Made by a program: the position numbers and the translations under genes
Assembly: GCF_032598905.1 (NCBI RefSeq)
Contig: NZ_CP122458.1
Coordinates: forward strand, 3,782,001 to 3,846,000
Reading direction: 5' to 3'
Source: Streptomyces sp. 11x1
GTDB taxonomy: Bacteria; Actinomycetota; Actinomycetes; Streptomycetales; Streptomycetaceae
DNA: 64,000 bases
The notes under the pieces: model-generated
Told to the model about the DNA's origin: nothing
Database searches by the model: none
The model's input: the letters and a program-made list of their open reading frames with translations, nothing else
Part shown: in pieces, positions 37,094 through 45,034 of the stretch
Layout of the letters: each line of letters begins with the position of its first letter
How positions within the stretch are numbered: position 1 is the first letter of the stretch

Positions 37094-38647
37094 TCAGGCA
37101 AGCCCCCCGGTGACAGACTCCACCGCCGCCACCAACCGCCCGTCCCGCACGAACTCCTCGGCCAACGCCAGCTCAGGCGCGAGAAACCGATCCGGCCCAG
37201 GCCCCTCGATCCCGGCCTCCCGCACCGCCGCCACCACGGCCCGAGTGGCAGGCGCGGCCACCAGCCCCTCCCGCAGCTCCACCCCCCGCGTCCCCGCGTA
37301 CAGCTCCACCGCGAGCACCCGGGCCAGCCCGTCCACGGCGGTCCGCAGCTTCCGCGCGGCCGCCCACCCCATCGACACATGGTCCTCCTGCATCGCGGAG
37401 GACGGAATCGAGTCGGCCGAGGCCGGAACGGCCAGCCGCTTCAGCTCGCTCACCAGAGCCGCCTGGGTGTACTGCGCGATCATCAGCCCGGAGTCGACCC
37501 CGGCGTCGTCCGCGAGGAACGGCGGCAGCCCGTGCGACCGGTTCTTGTCGAGCAGCCGGTCCGTCCGCCGCTCCGCGATCGACGCGAGATCCGCCACCGC
37601 GATGGCGAGGAAGTCGAGGACGTACGCGACCGGTGCGCCATGGAAGTTCCCGTTGGACTCGACCCTCCCGTCCGGCAGGACCACGGGGTTGTCGACCGCC
37701 GCCGCCAACTCCCGCTCCGCGACGAGCCGCGCGTAAGCGACGGTGTCCCGCCCGGCCCCGGCCACCTGCGGAGCACACCGCACCGAGTACGCGTCCTGCA
37801 CGCGGGGCGCGTCGTCCTGGTGGTGCCCGGTGAGCCCCGACCCCTTCAGCACGGCGAGCATGTTGGCCGCGGAGGCGGCCTGCCCCGGGTGCGGACGGAT
37901 GGCGTGCAGCTCGGGCGCGAGGACCCGGTCCGTGCCGAGCAGCGCCTCCAGCGAGATCGCGGCGGTGATGTCGGCCGAGGTGTACAGCAGTTCCAGGTCG
38001 GCGAGCGCCATGACCAGCATGCCGAGCATGCCGTCGGTGCCGTTGAGGAGGGCCAGCCCCTCCTTCTCGCGCAGCTCCACGGGAGCGATGCCGTGCTCGG
38101 CGAGCAGCTCGCCGGCAGGCCGTACGACCCCGTCGGGGCCCTCCGCGTCCCCCTCGCCCATCAGGGTGAGCGCGCAGTGCGACAGCGGCGCCAGATCGCC
38201 GGAGCAGCCGAGCGAGCCGTACTCGTGCACCACCGGGGTGATACCGGCGTTGAGGACGTCGGCCATGGTCTGCGCGACCTCGGGCCGGACGCCGGTCCGG
38301 CCGGAGCAGACGGTCTTCAGCCGCAGGAACATCAGCGCGCGCACGACCTCGCGCTCGACGCGCGGTCCCATGCCGGCCGCGTGGGAGCGGACGATGTTGC
38401 GCTGGAGCCTGGCGCGCAGCTCCGGGCTGATGTGCCGGGTCGCGAGGGCGCCGAAGCCGGTGGAGACGCCGTAGACGGGCTCAGGCTTGGCCGCCAGCGC
38501 GTCCACGATCTCGCGTGCCGCGGCGAGGGCGGCCACCGCCTCGTCGGAGAGCTCGATCCGGGCGCCGGCGCGCGCCACGGCGATGACGTCGGCCGCGGTG
38601 ACCCCGGACGTCCCGAGGACCACCGTGTCCACAGAGTGCATATCCAT
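37094..38647 (-). CDS. hutH: Histidine ammonia-lyase
   Basis: This 517-aa enzyme converts L-histidine to urocanate, the first step of histidine use. The cofactor-forming motif reads GSLGCSGDLAPLSH with Cys-Ser-Gly at residues 148-150, instead of the common Ala-Ser-Gly; the Ser is the central MIO residue. Other family parts are YGVSTGFGALA, NGTDGM, QDAYSVRCAPQV and SSAMQEDHVSMG. The ATG at 38647 gives the usual N-terminus; an upstream frame to 38725 is not needed. It is a stand-alone hut gene, with a candidate direct-repeat regulatory site upstream. Confidence 0.94.
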   Translation of the reverse strand: MDMHSVDTVVLGTSGVTAADVIAVARAGARIELSDEAVAALAAAREIVDALAAKPEPVYGVSTGFGALATRHISPELRARLQRNIVRSHAAGMGPRVEREVVRALMFLRLKTVCSGRTGVRPEVAQTMADVLNAGITPVVHEYGSLGCSGDLAPLSHCALTLMGEGDAEGPDGVVRPAGELLAEHGIAPVELREKEGLALLNGTDGMLGMLVMALADLELLYTSADITAAISLEALLGTDRVLAPELHAIRPHPGQAASAANMLAVLKGSGLTGHHQDDAPRVQDAYSVRCAPQVAGAGRDTVAYARLVAERELAAAVDNPVVLPDGRVESNGNFHGAPVAYVLDFLAIAVADLASIAERRTDRLLDKNRSHGLPPFLADDAGVDSGLMIAQYTQAALVSELKRLAVPASADSIPSSAMQEDHVSMGWAAARKLRTAVDGLARVLAVELYAGTRGVELREGLVAAPATRAVVAAVREAGIEGPGPDRFLAPELALAEEFVRDGRLVAAVESVTGGLA

Positions 38648-38764
38648 ATTCAGGATCGTAGGGACTGAATCGTCGAATGTCACGACCGAACGGGGGAGGG
38701 GCTCCTTACTGGCCGCGGTCCGCAATCCGTGTAGATCGGAATCCGCTCCGGGAACGATCCGAAC

Positions 38765-38784
38765 TTGCTCAGAGATTGCTCAGA
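38765..38784. promoter_or_regulatory. 11-bp-spaced direct repeat upstream of hutH
   Basis: TTGCTCAGA occurs twice, at 38765-38773 and 38776-38784, one helical turn apart, about 120 nt upstream of the hutH start. Spacing on one face of the helix suggests a protein-binding site. No regulator is identified. Confidence 0.35.
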
Positions 38785-38917
38785 ATTCCCAGGTCAGAGC
38801 GTTAGGGGTCCGAACAGGCGCGTAGGGTCGAGATCTCGGACCGGCCCACGGCCCACTCCCCCTCGGCCGTGGGCAGCCCAGGACCGCGCGCCGACTCGAC
38901 CCGCCGCGCGGCCCGCC

Positions 38918-40087
38918 CTAGGACCGGCGCCCTCGAATGCGGCGCCGGTCCCCCGGGTGCGCGGGGTCCACCGGGGCGGGCGGCCGGTCGGCGAGGCTGA
39001 CCACGGGATCCTCGGCACCCTCCCCCTCGCGTCCCGCGACGACCGGCTCGACGGACCCCGCGGCCTTGGCCCGGTACTGCGCCGCGTCGGCCAGCCGGAA
39101 GAGCCGCCGGGCCGACCGCAGCGGCCCGATCGGATCCCCGGTGGACGCGACCCCGCAGGCGACCCCGTCGCCCGGCTCCAGCTCCCGCGCCCGCACGCAC
39201 AGGTCCCCGGCGACCCGGACCACATCGTCCGCCGACGGCCCCACCGCGAGCAGACAGAACTCGTCCCCGCCGAGCCGCGCGACCAGCACCCGAGGCAGTT
39301 CGGCCGCGCAGCGCGACAGCACGGAACCGAACCTCTCCAGCAGCTGATCGCCCATGGCGTGCCCGTAGGAGTCGTTGACCTTCTTCAGCCCGTTGAGGTC
39401 GCAGACGACGAGGCTGATCACCGTGCCGTCGCGCCGGTACGCCTCCATCGCCTCGTCGAGCCGGAGGTCGACCGCGCGGCGGTTGCCCAGTCCGGTGAGG
39501 GGGTCGGTGAAGGCGAGCCGCCGGGCTTCCTCCAGCCGCTCGGACTGCGCGAGACCGGCCGCCACGACCGAGGCGAGCACCGTGGCGAACGCGGCGTCGT
39601 CGCCGTGGAAGACGGGCTCCCCGGCGGGCCGGGCCACATACAGTTCGCCCCACGCCCGGCCGTTCAGCACCACGGGTGCCACCACGCAGCAGCCGCGCCC
39701 GCGCCGGCGCAGCGCGGCGACCCGCTGATGGCAGTAGCCGCCGGGCCGCCGACCGCCGACCGGTCCGGCGGCCGTCTCCACCCAGGCGTTGGGCTCACCG
39801 CCCTCCAGCCACCGTTCGTGCAGGAACTCGGCGATCTCCGGGAACTCGTGCACCGGGTACGTCTCGTCCTCCGGGAACTCCTCCTCGTCCGCCGCCCGGT
39901 TCCCCACGTTCACCAGCACCCGCAGCAGCCCGCGCTCCCGTTCCCACACGGACAGCGCGGCGAAGCTCCCCGAGAGCGCCCGGCACGATCCGTCCGCGGC
40001 CGCCCACCACGTCTCCGGCGACGTACGCGCCCCCGCCATCCCCCGCGCCAACGCGACCACGGCCCTCAGCCGCCTGTCCTCTCCCAT
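38918..40087 (-). CDS. GAF-GGDEF putative diguanylate cyclase
   Basis: This 389-aa protein joins a GAF-like N-terminal sensor (about residues 20-195) to a GGDEF domain. The active site ARLGGDEFCLL is intact, and DPLTGLGNRRAVD and CDLNGLKKVNDSYGHAMGDQLL are conserved. This supports synthesis of cyclic di-GMP from two GTP. The RxxD inhibitory site normally five residues before GGDEF is absent. There are no membrane helices, so it is soluble. The ATG at 40087 is used; GTG at 40090 is adjacent. In Streptomyces, c-di-GMP acts through BldD and development; a link here is inference. Confidence 0.87.
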   Translation of the reverse strand: MGEDRRLRAVVALARGMAGARTSPETWWAAADGSCRALSGSFAALSVWERERGLLRVLVNVGNRAADEEEFPEDETYPVHEFPEIAEFLHERWLEGGEPNAWVETAAGPVGGRRPGGYCHQRVAALRRRGRGCCVVAPVVLNGRAWGELYVARPAGEPVFHGDDAAFATVLASVVAAGLAQSERLEEARRLAFTDPLTGLGNRRAVDLRLDEAMEAYRRDGTVISLVVCDLNGLKKVNDSYGHAMGDQLLERFGSVLSRCAAELPRVLVARLGGDEFCLLAVGPSADDVVRVAGDLCVRARELEPGDGVACGVASTGDPIGPLRSARRLFRLADAAQYRAKAAGSVEPVVAGREGEGAEDPVVSLADRPPAPVDPAHPGDRRRIRGRRS

Positions 40088-40247
40088 CACCCCAGGCTAG
40101 GTAGCTTTGCCCTGATTCGGGACGTTAGTGGGGCGAACAGGGGTACGGGCCACGGGCACCGGAGCCGAACGGCCATGAGACACCCACGAGGCGACCACGA
40201 GGCACGCCCCCGCGACACCGGCGCACACGAACCGCCCGGCCCCACCG

Positions 40248-41063
40248 TCACCCCCCCGGCCAGGCCGGCTTCCGCTTCTCGTTGAACGCGGCCACGCCCT
40301 CCGCCCGGTCGCCCGAGAACGCGACCGAGCGCCAGGCCGCGTCCTCGACCTCCAGACCGGCCCGCAGGTCGAGCCCGTGGCCCAGACGCAGCGCGCGCTT
40401 GGCCGCCCGCAGCCCGACCGGCGAGTTCGCGGCGATGCGCTCGGCCAGCGCCAACGCCTCCGCGCGGTCCCGCCCCTCCGCCACCAACTCGTCCACGAGC
40501 CCCAGCTCCCGCGCCTCCTCGGCCTCCAGCCGCCGCGCCGTGAAGATCAGCTCGGCGGCCCGCGCGGCCCCCACCCGACGCGGCAGCAGCTGCGTGCCCC
40601 CGCCGCCCGGGATCACCCCCACCGACACCTCCGGCAGCCCGACCACCGCCGTACGGTCGGCCACGATCAGGTCGCAGGACAGGGCCAGTTCGAAGCCGCC
40701 GCCCAGCGCGAAGCCGTGCACGGCGGCGATCGTGGGCATCGGCAGCTCCAGCACGCCGGTGTACGCGGCGCGCGCGACGGGCCGCTGCCGCACCAGGTCG
40801 GCGTCGCTGAAGGAGTTCCGCTCCTTCAGATCCGCCCCCACACAGAACGCCCGCTCGTGCGTCGACGTCACCACGACGACGCGTACGTCCCGGTCGGCGG
40901 CGAGCGCGCCGCACGCCGCCGCGACGGAGCGGGCCATGTCGGTCGACACGGCGTTCATGGCCTTGGGCCGGTCCAGCGCGAGTTCGGCGACGTACCCGTG
41001 CCGCCGCACCACGACGAACTCCCCGAACCGCCGCTCCCCCGCCTGCTCCACACCCTCACCCAT
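40248..41063 (-). CDS. Enoyl-CoA hydratase/isomerase family protein
   Basis: This 271-aa crotonase-fold protein has the oxyanion-hole segments VVVTSTHERAFCVGADLKE and IAAVHGFALGGGFELALSCDLIVA. The catalytic Glu region GLPEVSVGVIPGGGGTQLLPRRVG is retained, which favours hydratase activity. The C-terminus FNEKRKPAWPG is usual for the family. ATG at 41063 follows GGGAGGG with good spacing, so the longer frame to 41093 is rejected. It is not in an obvious beta-oxidation operon. The substrate is unknown. Confidence 0.9.
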   Translation of the reverse strand: MGEGVEQAGERRFGEFVVVRRHGYVAELALDRPKAMNAVSTDMARSVAAACGALAADRDVRVVVVTSTHERAFCVGADLKERNSFSDADLVRQRPVARAAYTGVLELPMPTIAAVHGFALGGGFELALSCDLIVADRTAVVGLPEVSVGVIPGGGGTQLLPRRVGAARAAELIFTARRLEAEEARELGLVDELVAEGRDRAEALALAERIAANSPVGLRAAKRALRLGHGLDLRAGLEVEDAAWRSVAFSGDRAEGVAAFNEKRKPAWPGG

Positions 41064-41372
41064 GACGCCCTCCCGGTTAACGACAGTTAACAACCACCCC
41101 GATCATCCCAGCCACCCCCACCGAACGAAACCCTGACCGGGCTCCGGATACGCCGGCAGGCGATCCACCGGCAATCGGCAGCGTCAGCCGTACGCCCGTC
41201 GGCCACCCCAACGGGAAGGCTCACGGAACCGTCCCTTGACCTGCCCCGGCGACCTTCTCCCCGTACGGGTGACATCCGGGCCCTCTCCGGCCACACCGCC
41301 CCCTACGCCGCATAGCCTGCGCTCCGCCAAAGGCGCACCGAGGGACACGGGCGCACAGGGGAGGGACGGACC
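41064..41372. other. Divergent intergenic region
   Basis: About 310 bp between divergent genes. It should contain both promoters, but no confident -35/-10 pair or repeat was found. The last bases hold an AGGGGAGGGA ribosome-binding site for the Pro-rich protein. Confidence 0.4.
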
Positions 41373-42323
41373 ATGACAACGACCACGGCCACGGCCACCA
41401 GGCCGACGCAGACCACACCACGGGCGCCACACCAGCCACCGCAGGCACAGCAACCATGGCAATCAACGCAGCCACCAGAGTCACCGCAGCCACCGCAGCC
41501 ACCCCAGTCACCGACGGCGGCAGGGCCTCCCACAGCCCGGACGGCCGCCACGCCGCCAGAAGCTTCCCCGAGGCCGCCGACCCCCTCGCCGCCCTGGAAA
41601 CCGTCCACGGCCCCCGCAGGCCACACGACGTCCTTCTCCGCCGCCCTCTCCGCGACCACAGCCGACGCCTCAACCGAGCACTCGCCCCAGGCCGGGCCCG
41701 CCCCCCGCCCGCGTGGCCGGCACCGGCGGCCCCGGCCCCGGAAGCTGCTGTTCGCGGTGGGCGGGATGGCCCTGGCGGCGGGCGCGCTGAGCCTCGTACG
41801 GCTGACGTCGGACCCGGTCGGCGGCGTCGGCGCGGCAGGCCCGGCACCGAGCGCGGCGGACGACATCACGGACGGGACGACCGAGGCCGGAGCCACCGTG
41901 GGCGGCGAGCCCTCCCCGGACGCGGGCACCCCGACCGCCGACACCCCCATGGGCGCCGGGAGCCCCACGCCCACCCAGCAGCCGCCCTCATCGGGAGCGC
42001 CCGCCCCCCTGCCGACCCCTTCCGGCTACCAGCCCGCACCCTCCATCGGCGTGGACATCCCCTCCGCCCCCGGCACACGCGACCTCCCCAGGACCCCACC
42101 GCCCCGGGACACCTCCACGGCGCCCAGCACTCCGGAAACCCTCCGCCCCAGTGCTCCGGCACCCACCCAGCGCCCGGCGGCAGCCCCTCAGCAGCCGACC
42201 GCGCCCGACTCACCGACCACGCCGACCCACTCCGGTGACACGACCACACCCACGAAGCCCACGAAGTCGGGCCTCTGCGTCCCGATCGTCGGCGTATGCG
42301 TCAACGACGCCCTGAGCAGGTAG
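41373..42323 (+). CDS. Pro/Thr-rich single-span membrane protein
   Basis: This 316-aa protein has a disordered Pro/Thr/Gln/Ala-rich N-terminal region (about 120 residues), a basic stop-transfer stretch (RPRGRHRRPRPRK), one membrane helix (LLFAVGGMALAAGALSLV) and a long Pro/Ser/Thr-rich outer region. It ends in a compact hydrophobic motif with two Cys, SGLCVPIVGVCVNDALSR. The last motif looks conserved and functional within an otherwise low-complexity chain. ATG at 41373 follows GGGAGGGACGGACC. Function unknown. It is convergent with the adenylate cyclase gene, 15 bp apart. Confidence 0.7.
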   Translation: MTTTTATATRPTQTTPRAPHQPPQAQQPWQSTQPPESPQPPQPPQSPTAAGPPTARTAATPPEASPRPPTPSPPWKPSTAPAGHTTSFSAALSATTADASTEHSPQAGPAPRPRGRHRRPRPRKLLFAVGGMALAAGALSLVRLTSDPVGGVGAAGPAPSAADDITDGTTEAGATVGGEPSPDAGTPTADTPMGAGSPTPTQQPPSSGAPAPLPTPSGYQPAPSIGVDIPSAPGTRDLPRTPPPRDTSTAPSTPETLRPSAPAPTQRPAAAPQQPTAPDSPTTPTHSGDTTTPTKPTKSGLCVPIVGVCVNDALSR

Positions 42324-42338
42324 CGGAGGGGGCGGACA

Positions 42339-43493
42339 TCAGCCACGCCGCGTGAGCAGCCACGGCTGGACCACGCCCAGCCCGCGCACAGGCCGTTGCC
42401 ACATCGGCTGGAGGGCGAAGCGGTACGTGGGCGGTTCCTCGCCCTCCTTCTCCGCGGCGGCCGCGGCCTCGGCGGCCTCGGCCTCGGAGGCGGGCGCCTC
42501 GCCCGTGCGGATCAGCTCCTCGGCGAAGGCACCGTCGACGAGGACCGCGTCCTTCGGCGCTATCGAGGTGAGCCTGCTCGCGAGGTTCACGGTGGACCCG
42601 AAGACGTCACCCATCCGCGTCGTCACCGTGCCGAAGGCCATGCCGACGCGCAGCTCGGGCATGGTCTCGTCGTTGGCCATGGTCTCGATGAGACGCAGGG
42701 CGATCTCGGCGGCGACACCGGCGTCGTCCGTGGCGTACAGGACCTCGTCCCCGAGGGTCTTGATGAGCCGCCCCCCGTTCGCCGCCACCAGGTCCGCGGC
42801 CGTGGTCTCGAAGGCCTCGACCAGCTCGCCGAGCTCCTCCTCCTCCATCCGACGGGTCAGCCGCGTGAACCCCACGAGATCCGCGAAGCAGACCGCGAGG
42901 CGCCGGTCGACCATCTCCTCGTCGTCCGCAGCCTGCACGACCCGCCCGGTGGCGGCGGCGAGCTGACGCCGCCAGACGTAGACGAGGAACTCCTCCAGCT
43001 CCGGGAGCAAGAGCTCGATCAGCGGATACGTCACCTCGGTCCGGGTCATCCCCGGCTCCGGCGGCTCGGTCAGCCCCTCCAGGAAGGAGTCGATCTGCCA
43101 CTCGGCCAGCCGTGCCGTGGTCTGCCCGGTCGAACGGGCCACCTGCACCGCCATGGCCTCACTCAGCAGCCCCGCCTCGACGAGACCGGCGAGGCGCCGC
43201 AGCGCGAGCACGTCGGCCTCGGTCAGCGCCTTGGCCTGACCGATGTCCGCGAAGCCCATGGCCCGCCAGAAACGGGACGCCAGCTCCATGGAGACACCGG
43301 CGCTGCGTGCCGCCTGAAAAGGGGTGTACCGGCGCTCGGCACCGAGGATCAGCCCTTCGAGCCGCAGCGCCAGAGGGTCCTCCTCGTCGGCGTCCACGCC
43401 GTGGGGCTCGCCCCGCTCGAGCGAAGCCGAGAGAGGGGGCGGCTCCACGCGGCCATCCGCGTTCGTGCCGGAGCCCGTGTCCTCGACGCTCAC
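42339..43493 (-). CDS. cya: Class III adenylate cyclase with N-terminal regulatory domain
   Basis: This 384-aa protein makes cAMP from ATP. The C-terminal catalytic domain (about residues 195-345) has the first metal Asp in VCFADLVGFTRL, the second in IKTLGDEVLYA (with the Lys that helps choose adenine), and MGDVFGSTVNLASRL with the Asn/Arg transition-state region. The N-terminal helical part (YTPFQAARSAGVSMELASRFWRAMG to MAVQVARSTGQ) resembles the regulatory domain of mycobacterial Rv1264. No membrane helix is seen. The start is a GTG at 43493 close after AGGAG. I recall the S. coelicolor Cya (SCO4928) in this context; cAMP there affects spore germination. Confidence 0.88.
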   Translation of the reverse strand: MSVEDTGSGTNADGRVEPPPLSASLERGEPHGVDADEEDPLALRLEGLILGAERRYTPFQAARSAGVSMELASRFWRAMGFADIGQAKALTEADVLALRRLAGLVEAGLLSEAMAVQVARSTGQTTARLAEWQIDSFLEGLTEPPEPGMTRTEVTYPLIELLLPELEEFLVYVWRRQLAAATGRVVQAADDEEMVDRRLAVCFADLVGFTRLTRRMEEEELGELVEAFETTAADLVAANGGRLIKTLGDEVLYATDDAGVAAEIALRLIETMANDETMPELRVGMAFGTVTTRMGDVFGSTVNLASRLTSIAPKDAVLVDGAFAEELIRTGEAPASEAEAAEAAAAAEKEGEEPPTYRFALQPMWQRPVRGLGVVQPWLLTRRG

Positions 43494-43829
43494 TCCTGCT
43501 GCCCTTCCGATCTCCCGCGGTCACGTACTCGACCGGCCTCAACTCTACGGCAGGTGTGCGCCAGCTCACTCCGTCAGGTGGGGCCGATGGTGGACACCCT
43601 CCGTCATCCCCGCCCGACGCCACAGCGGGCAGTCATGCCCATGCTGCTGCAGGCACTCGTGCCGCTGGGGCGGCACGGGTGGGCGCAGGCGGCACCCGGC
43701 AAGCGCCGGTGAGCGAAACCCGCCTCACCCAGCACCACCCCCGAGTTCCCAGCCCTCACCAGCCACACCTCCCAGCACCCCCCAACACGCAGTGGTCCCA
43801 CAGGCCGCACCGGTCCCACAGCAGCCCCG
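43494..43829. other. Intergenic region upstream of cya
   Basis: 336 bp between birA (ends 43830) and cya (starts 43493), both leftward. It holds one strong hairpin (43658-43677) and a C-rich stretch. Short frames here, including a 25-codon one, show no family features. Confidence 0.4.
43658..43677 (-). terminator. Possible birA terminator hairpin
   Basis: An 8-bp perfect stem CGTGCCGC/GCGGCACG with loop TGGG, about 150 bp after the birA stop. The distance makes the role uncertain. Confidence 0.35.
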
Positions 43830-44732
43830 TCACACAGGCCGCAAGTGCACGATGTCCCCCGCCCCCACCGGCTCCTGCACCCCGTCCTCCGTGGCGATGA
43901 CGAGCCGCCCGTCCCCGTCCACGGCCACGGCCTCCCCCACCACCGACCGATCCCCGGGCAGCTCGGCCCGCACGGTGCGTCCCAGCGTCGCGCACCCCGC
44001 GGCATAGGTCTCCTGGAGCCCGCTCGCGGACGGATCACCTCCGGCCTCCCGCCACCGCCCGTACCACTCCTCCAGCGACCGCAGCACGGCCCGCAGCAGC
44101 GGATCACGGTCCGTGCTCACGGCGCCGGCGAGCGCCAGCGACCCCGCCGCGGGCACCGGCAGCTCCTCCTCGCGCAGGCTGACGTTGATGCCGATCCCGA
44201 TCACGACACCCTCCGAGCCCGCCCGCTCCGCGAGGATCCCGCCGGCCTTGCGCTCCTCGCCCCCCACGGTCACCAGCAGGTCGTTGGGCCACTTGAGCGC
44301 CGTGTCGACCCCGGCGGCCCGGGACAGCCCGGTCGCGACGGCGACCCCGGTGAGGAGCGGCAGCCAGCCCCAGTGCCGTACGGGCACCTCGGTCGGCTTG
44401 AGGAGGACGGAGAAGAACAGACCGGAACGCGGCGGCGCGGTCCAGACGCGGTCGAGCCGCCCCCGGCCTGCCGTCTGCTCCTCGGCGACGAGGACCGCAC
44501 CTTCCTCGGCATCCCCCTTGAGAGCGAGCTGGACGAGGTCGTGATTGGTGGAGCCGGTGCGCTGCACGACCTCCACATCGCAGTACAGGCCCCCGTGCCC
44601 GCCCTCCCGAACCAGTGCCCGGCGCAGGGCAGCGGAGTTGAGGGGCGGCCGGCCGAGGTCGGACCAGCGGTCCGACCTCGGCTCACCCGGTCCGCCGGAC
44701 GGGTCACCTTGTGCACCTGGTGGTTTCGTCAT
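43830..44732 (-). CDS. birA: Biotin--[acetyl-CoA-carboxylase] ligase
   Basis: This 300-aa enzyme activates biotin as biotinyl-AMP and attaches it to the carrier lysine of acyl-CoA carboxylases. Visible motifs are STNHDL near the N-terminus, the biotinyl-AMP loop TAGRGRLDRVW, LKWPNDLL and KAGGILAE. It lacks an N-terminal DNA-binding domain, so it is a monofunctional group I ligase and not a repressor. The ATG at 44732 is used; a GTG three codons upstream is possible. It is divergent from pccB, one of the carboxylase genes it serves indirectly. Confidence 0.93.
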   Translation of the reverse strand: MTKPPGAQGDPSGGPGEPRSDRWSDLGRPPLNSAALRRALVREGGHGGLYCDVEVVQRTGSTNHDLVQLALKGDAEEGAVLVAEEQTAGRGRLDRVWTAPPRSGLFFSVLLKPTEVPVRHWGWLPLLTGVAVATGLSRAAGVDTALKWPNDLLVTVGGEERKAGGILAERAGSEGVVIGIGINVSLREEELPVPAAGSLALAGAVSTDRDPLLRAVLRSLEEWYGRWREAGGDPSASGLQETYAAGCATLGRTVRAELPGDRSVVGEAVAVDGDGRLVIATEDGVQEPVGAGDIVHLRPV

Positions 44733-45034
44733 GCGACCCACCCTAGGTTTGACATCCTCCGCCCCGCGAGAAGGGGACGGATTCCAGCCCTGACGAGCCG
44801 AGGTTCACGGGCGCTCGATCACTCTCGTGTTGTCACCCGTCCGACGTGTCCCGCCGCGACGCCCCCACCGGGCAAGCGGAAGGGGTCAGGAGTGTGGTAA
44901 ACGCCGCACTGCCGAACGCTATGCGCAGCACTACGCTACGGATGAGTAACCGCACCCACTTATGAGCACGCACCGCGCAGCACGTACTGACTGATCCCTC
45001 ACGTCCCCATGAGCAGGCAGGGAGCCGCACCCCG
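44733..45034. other. birA-pccB divergent region
   Basis: About 300 bp. An IS200/IS605-like terminal hairpin lies next to birA (44747-44785). An AGGGAG site precedes the pccB ATG. No firm promoter boxes were assigned. Confidence 0.45.
44747..44785. mobile_element. IS200/IS605-like terminal palindrome remnant
   Basis: GTTTGACATCCTCC is followed by GCCCC-GCGAGAA-GGGG and ends in GGATTCC. This pattern (TTGACATCCTCC, GC-rich hairpin, GGATTCC) is typical of the ends of IS200/IS605 elements carrying tnpB. No tnpA or tnpB is nearby. It is probably a relic or a palindrome-only copy, inserted about 15 bp before the birA start. Confidence 0.5.

Noticed and set aside
37094..38725. N-terminal extension of HutH to 38725
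   Set aside because: The conserved enzyme start is at 38647. The extra 26 residues have no family match and no ribosome-binding site.
41303..41974. Leftward 223-codon frame opposite the Pro-rich membrane protein
   Set aside because: Val/Gly/Cys-rich mirror of Pro/Thr codons. The rightward frame has a ribosome-binding site, a membrane helix and a conserved end.
43635..43712. 25-codon rightward frame (MPMLLQALVPLGRH start) upstream of cya
   Set aside because: No ribosome-binding site, no conservation known to me, and it overlaps a hairpin.
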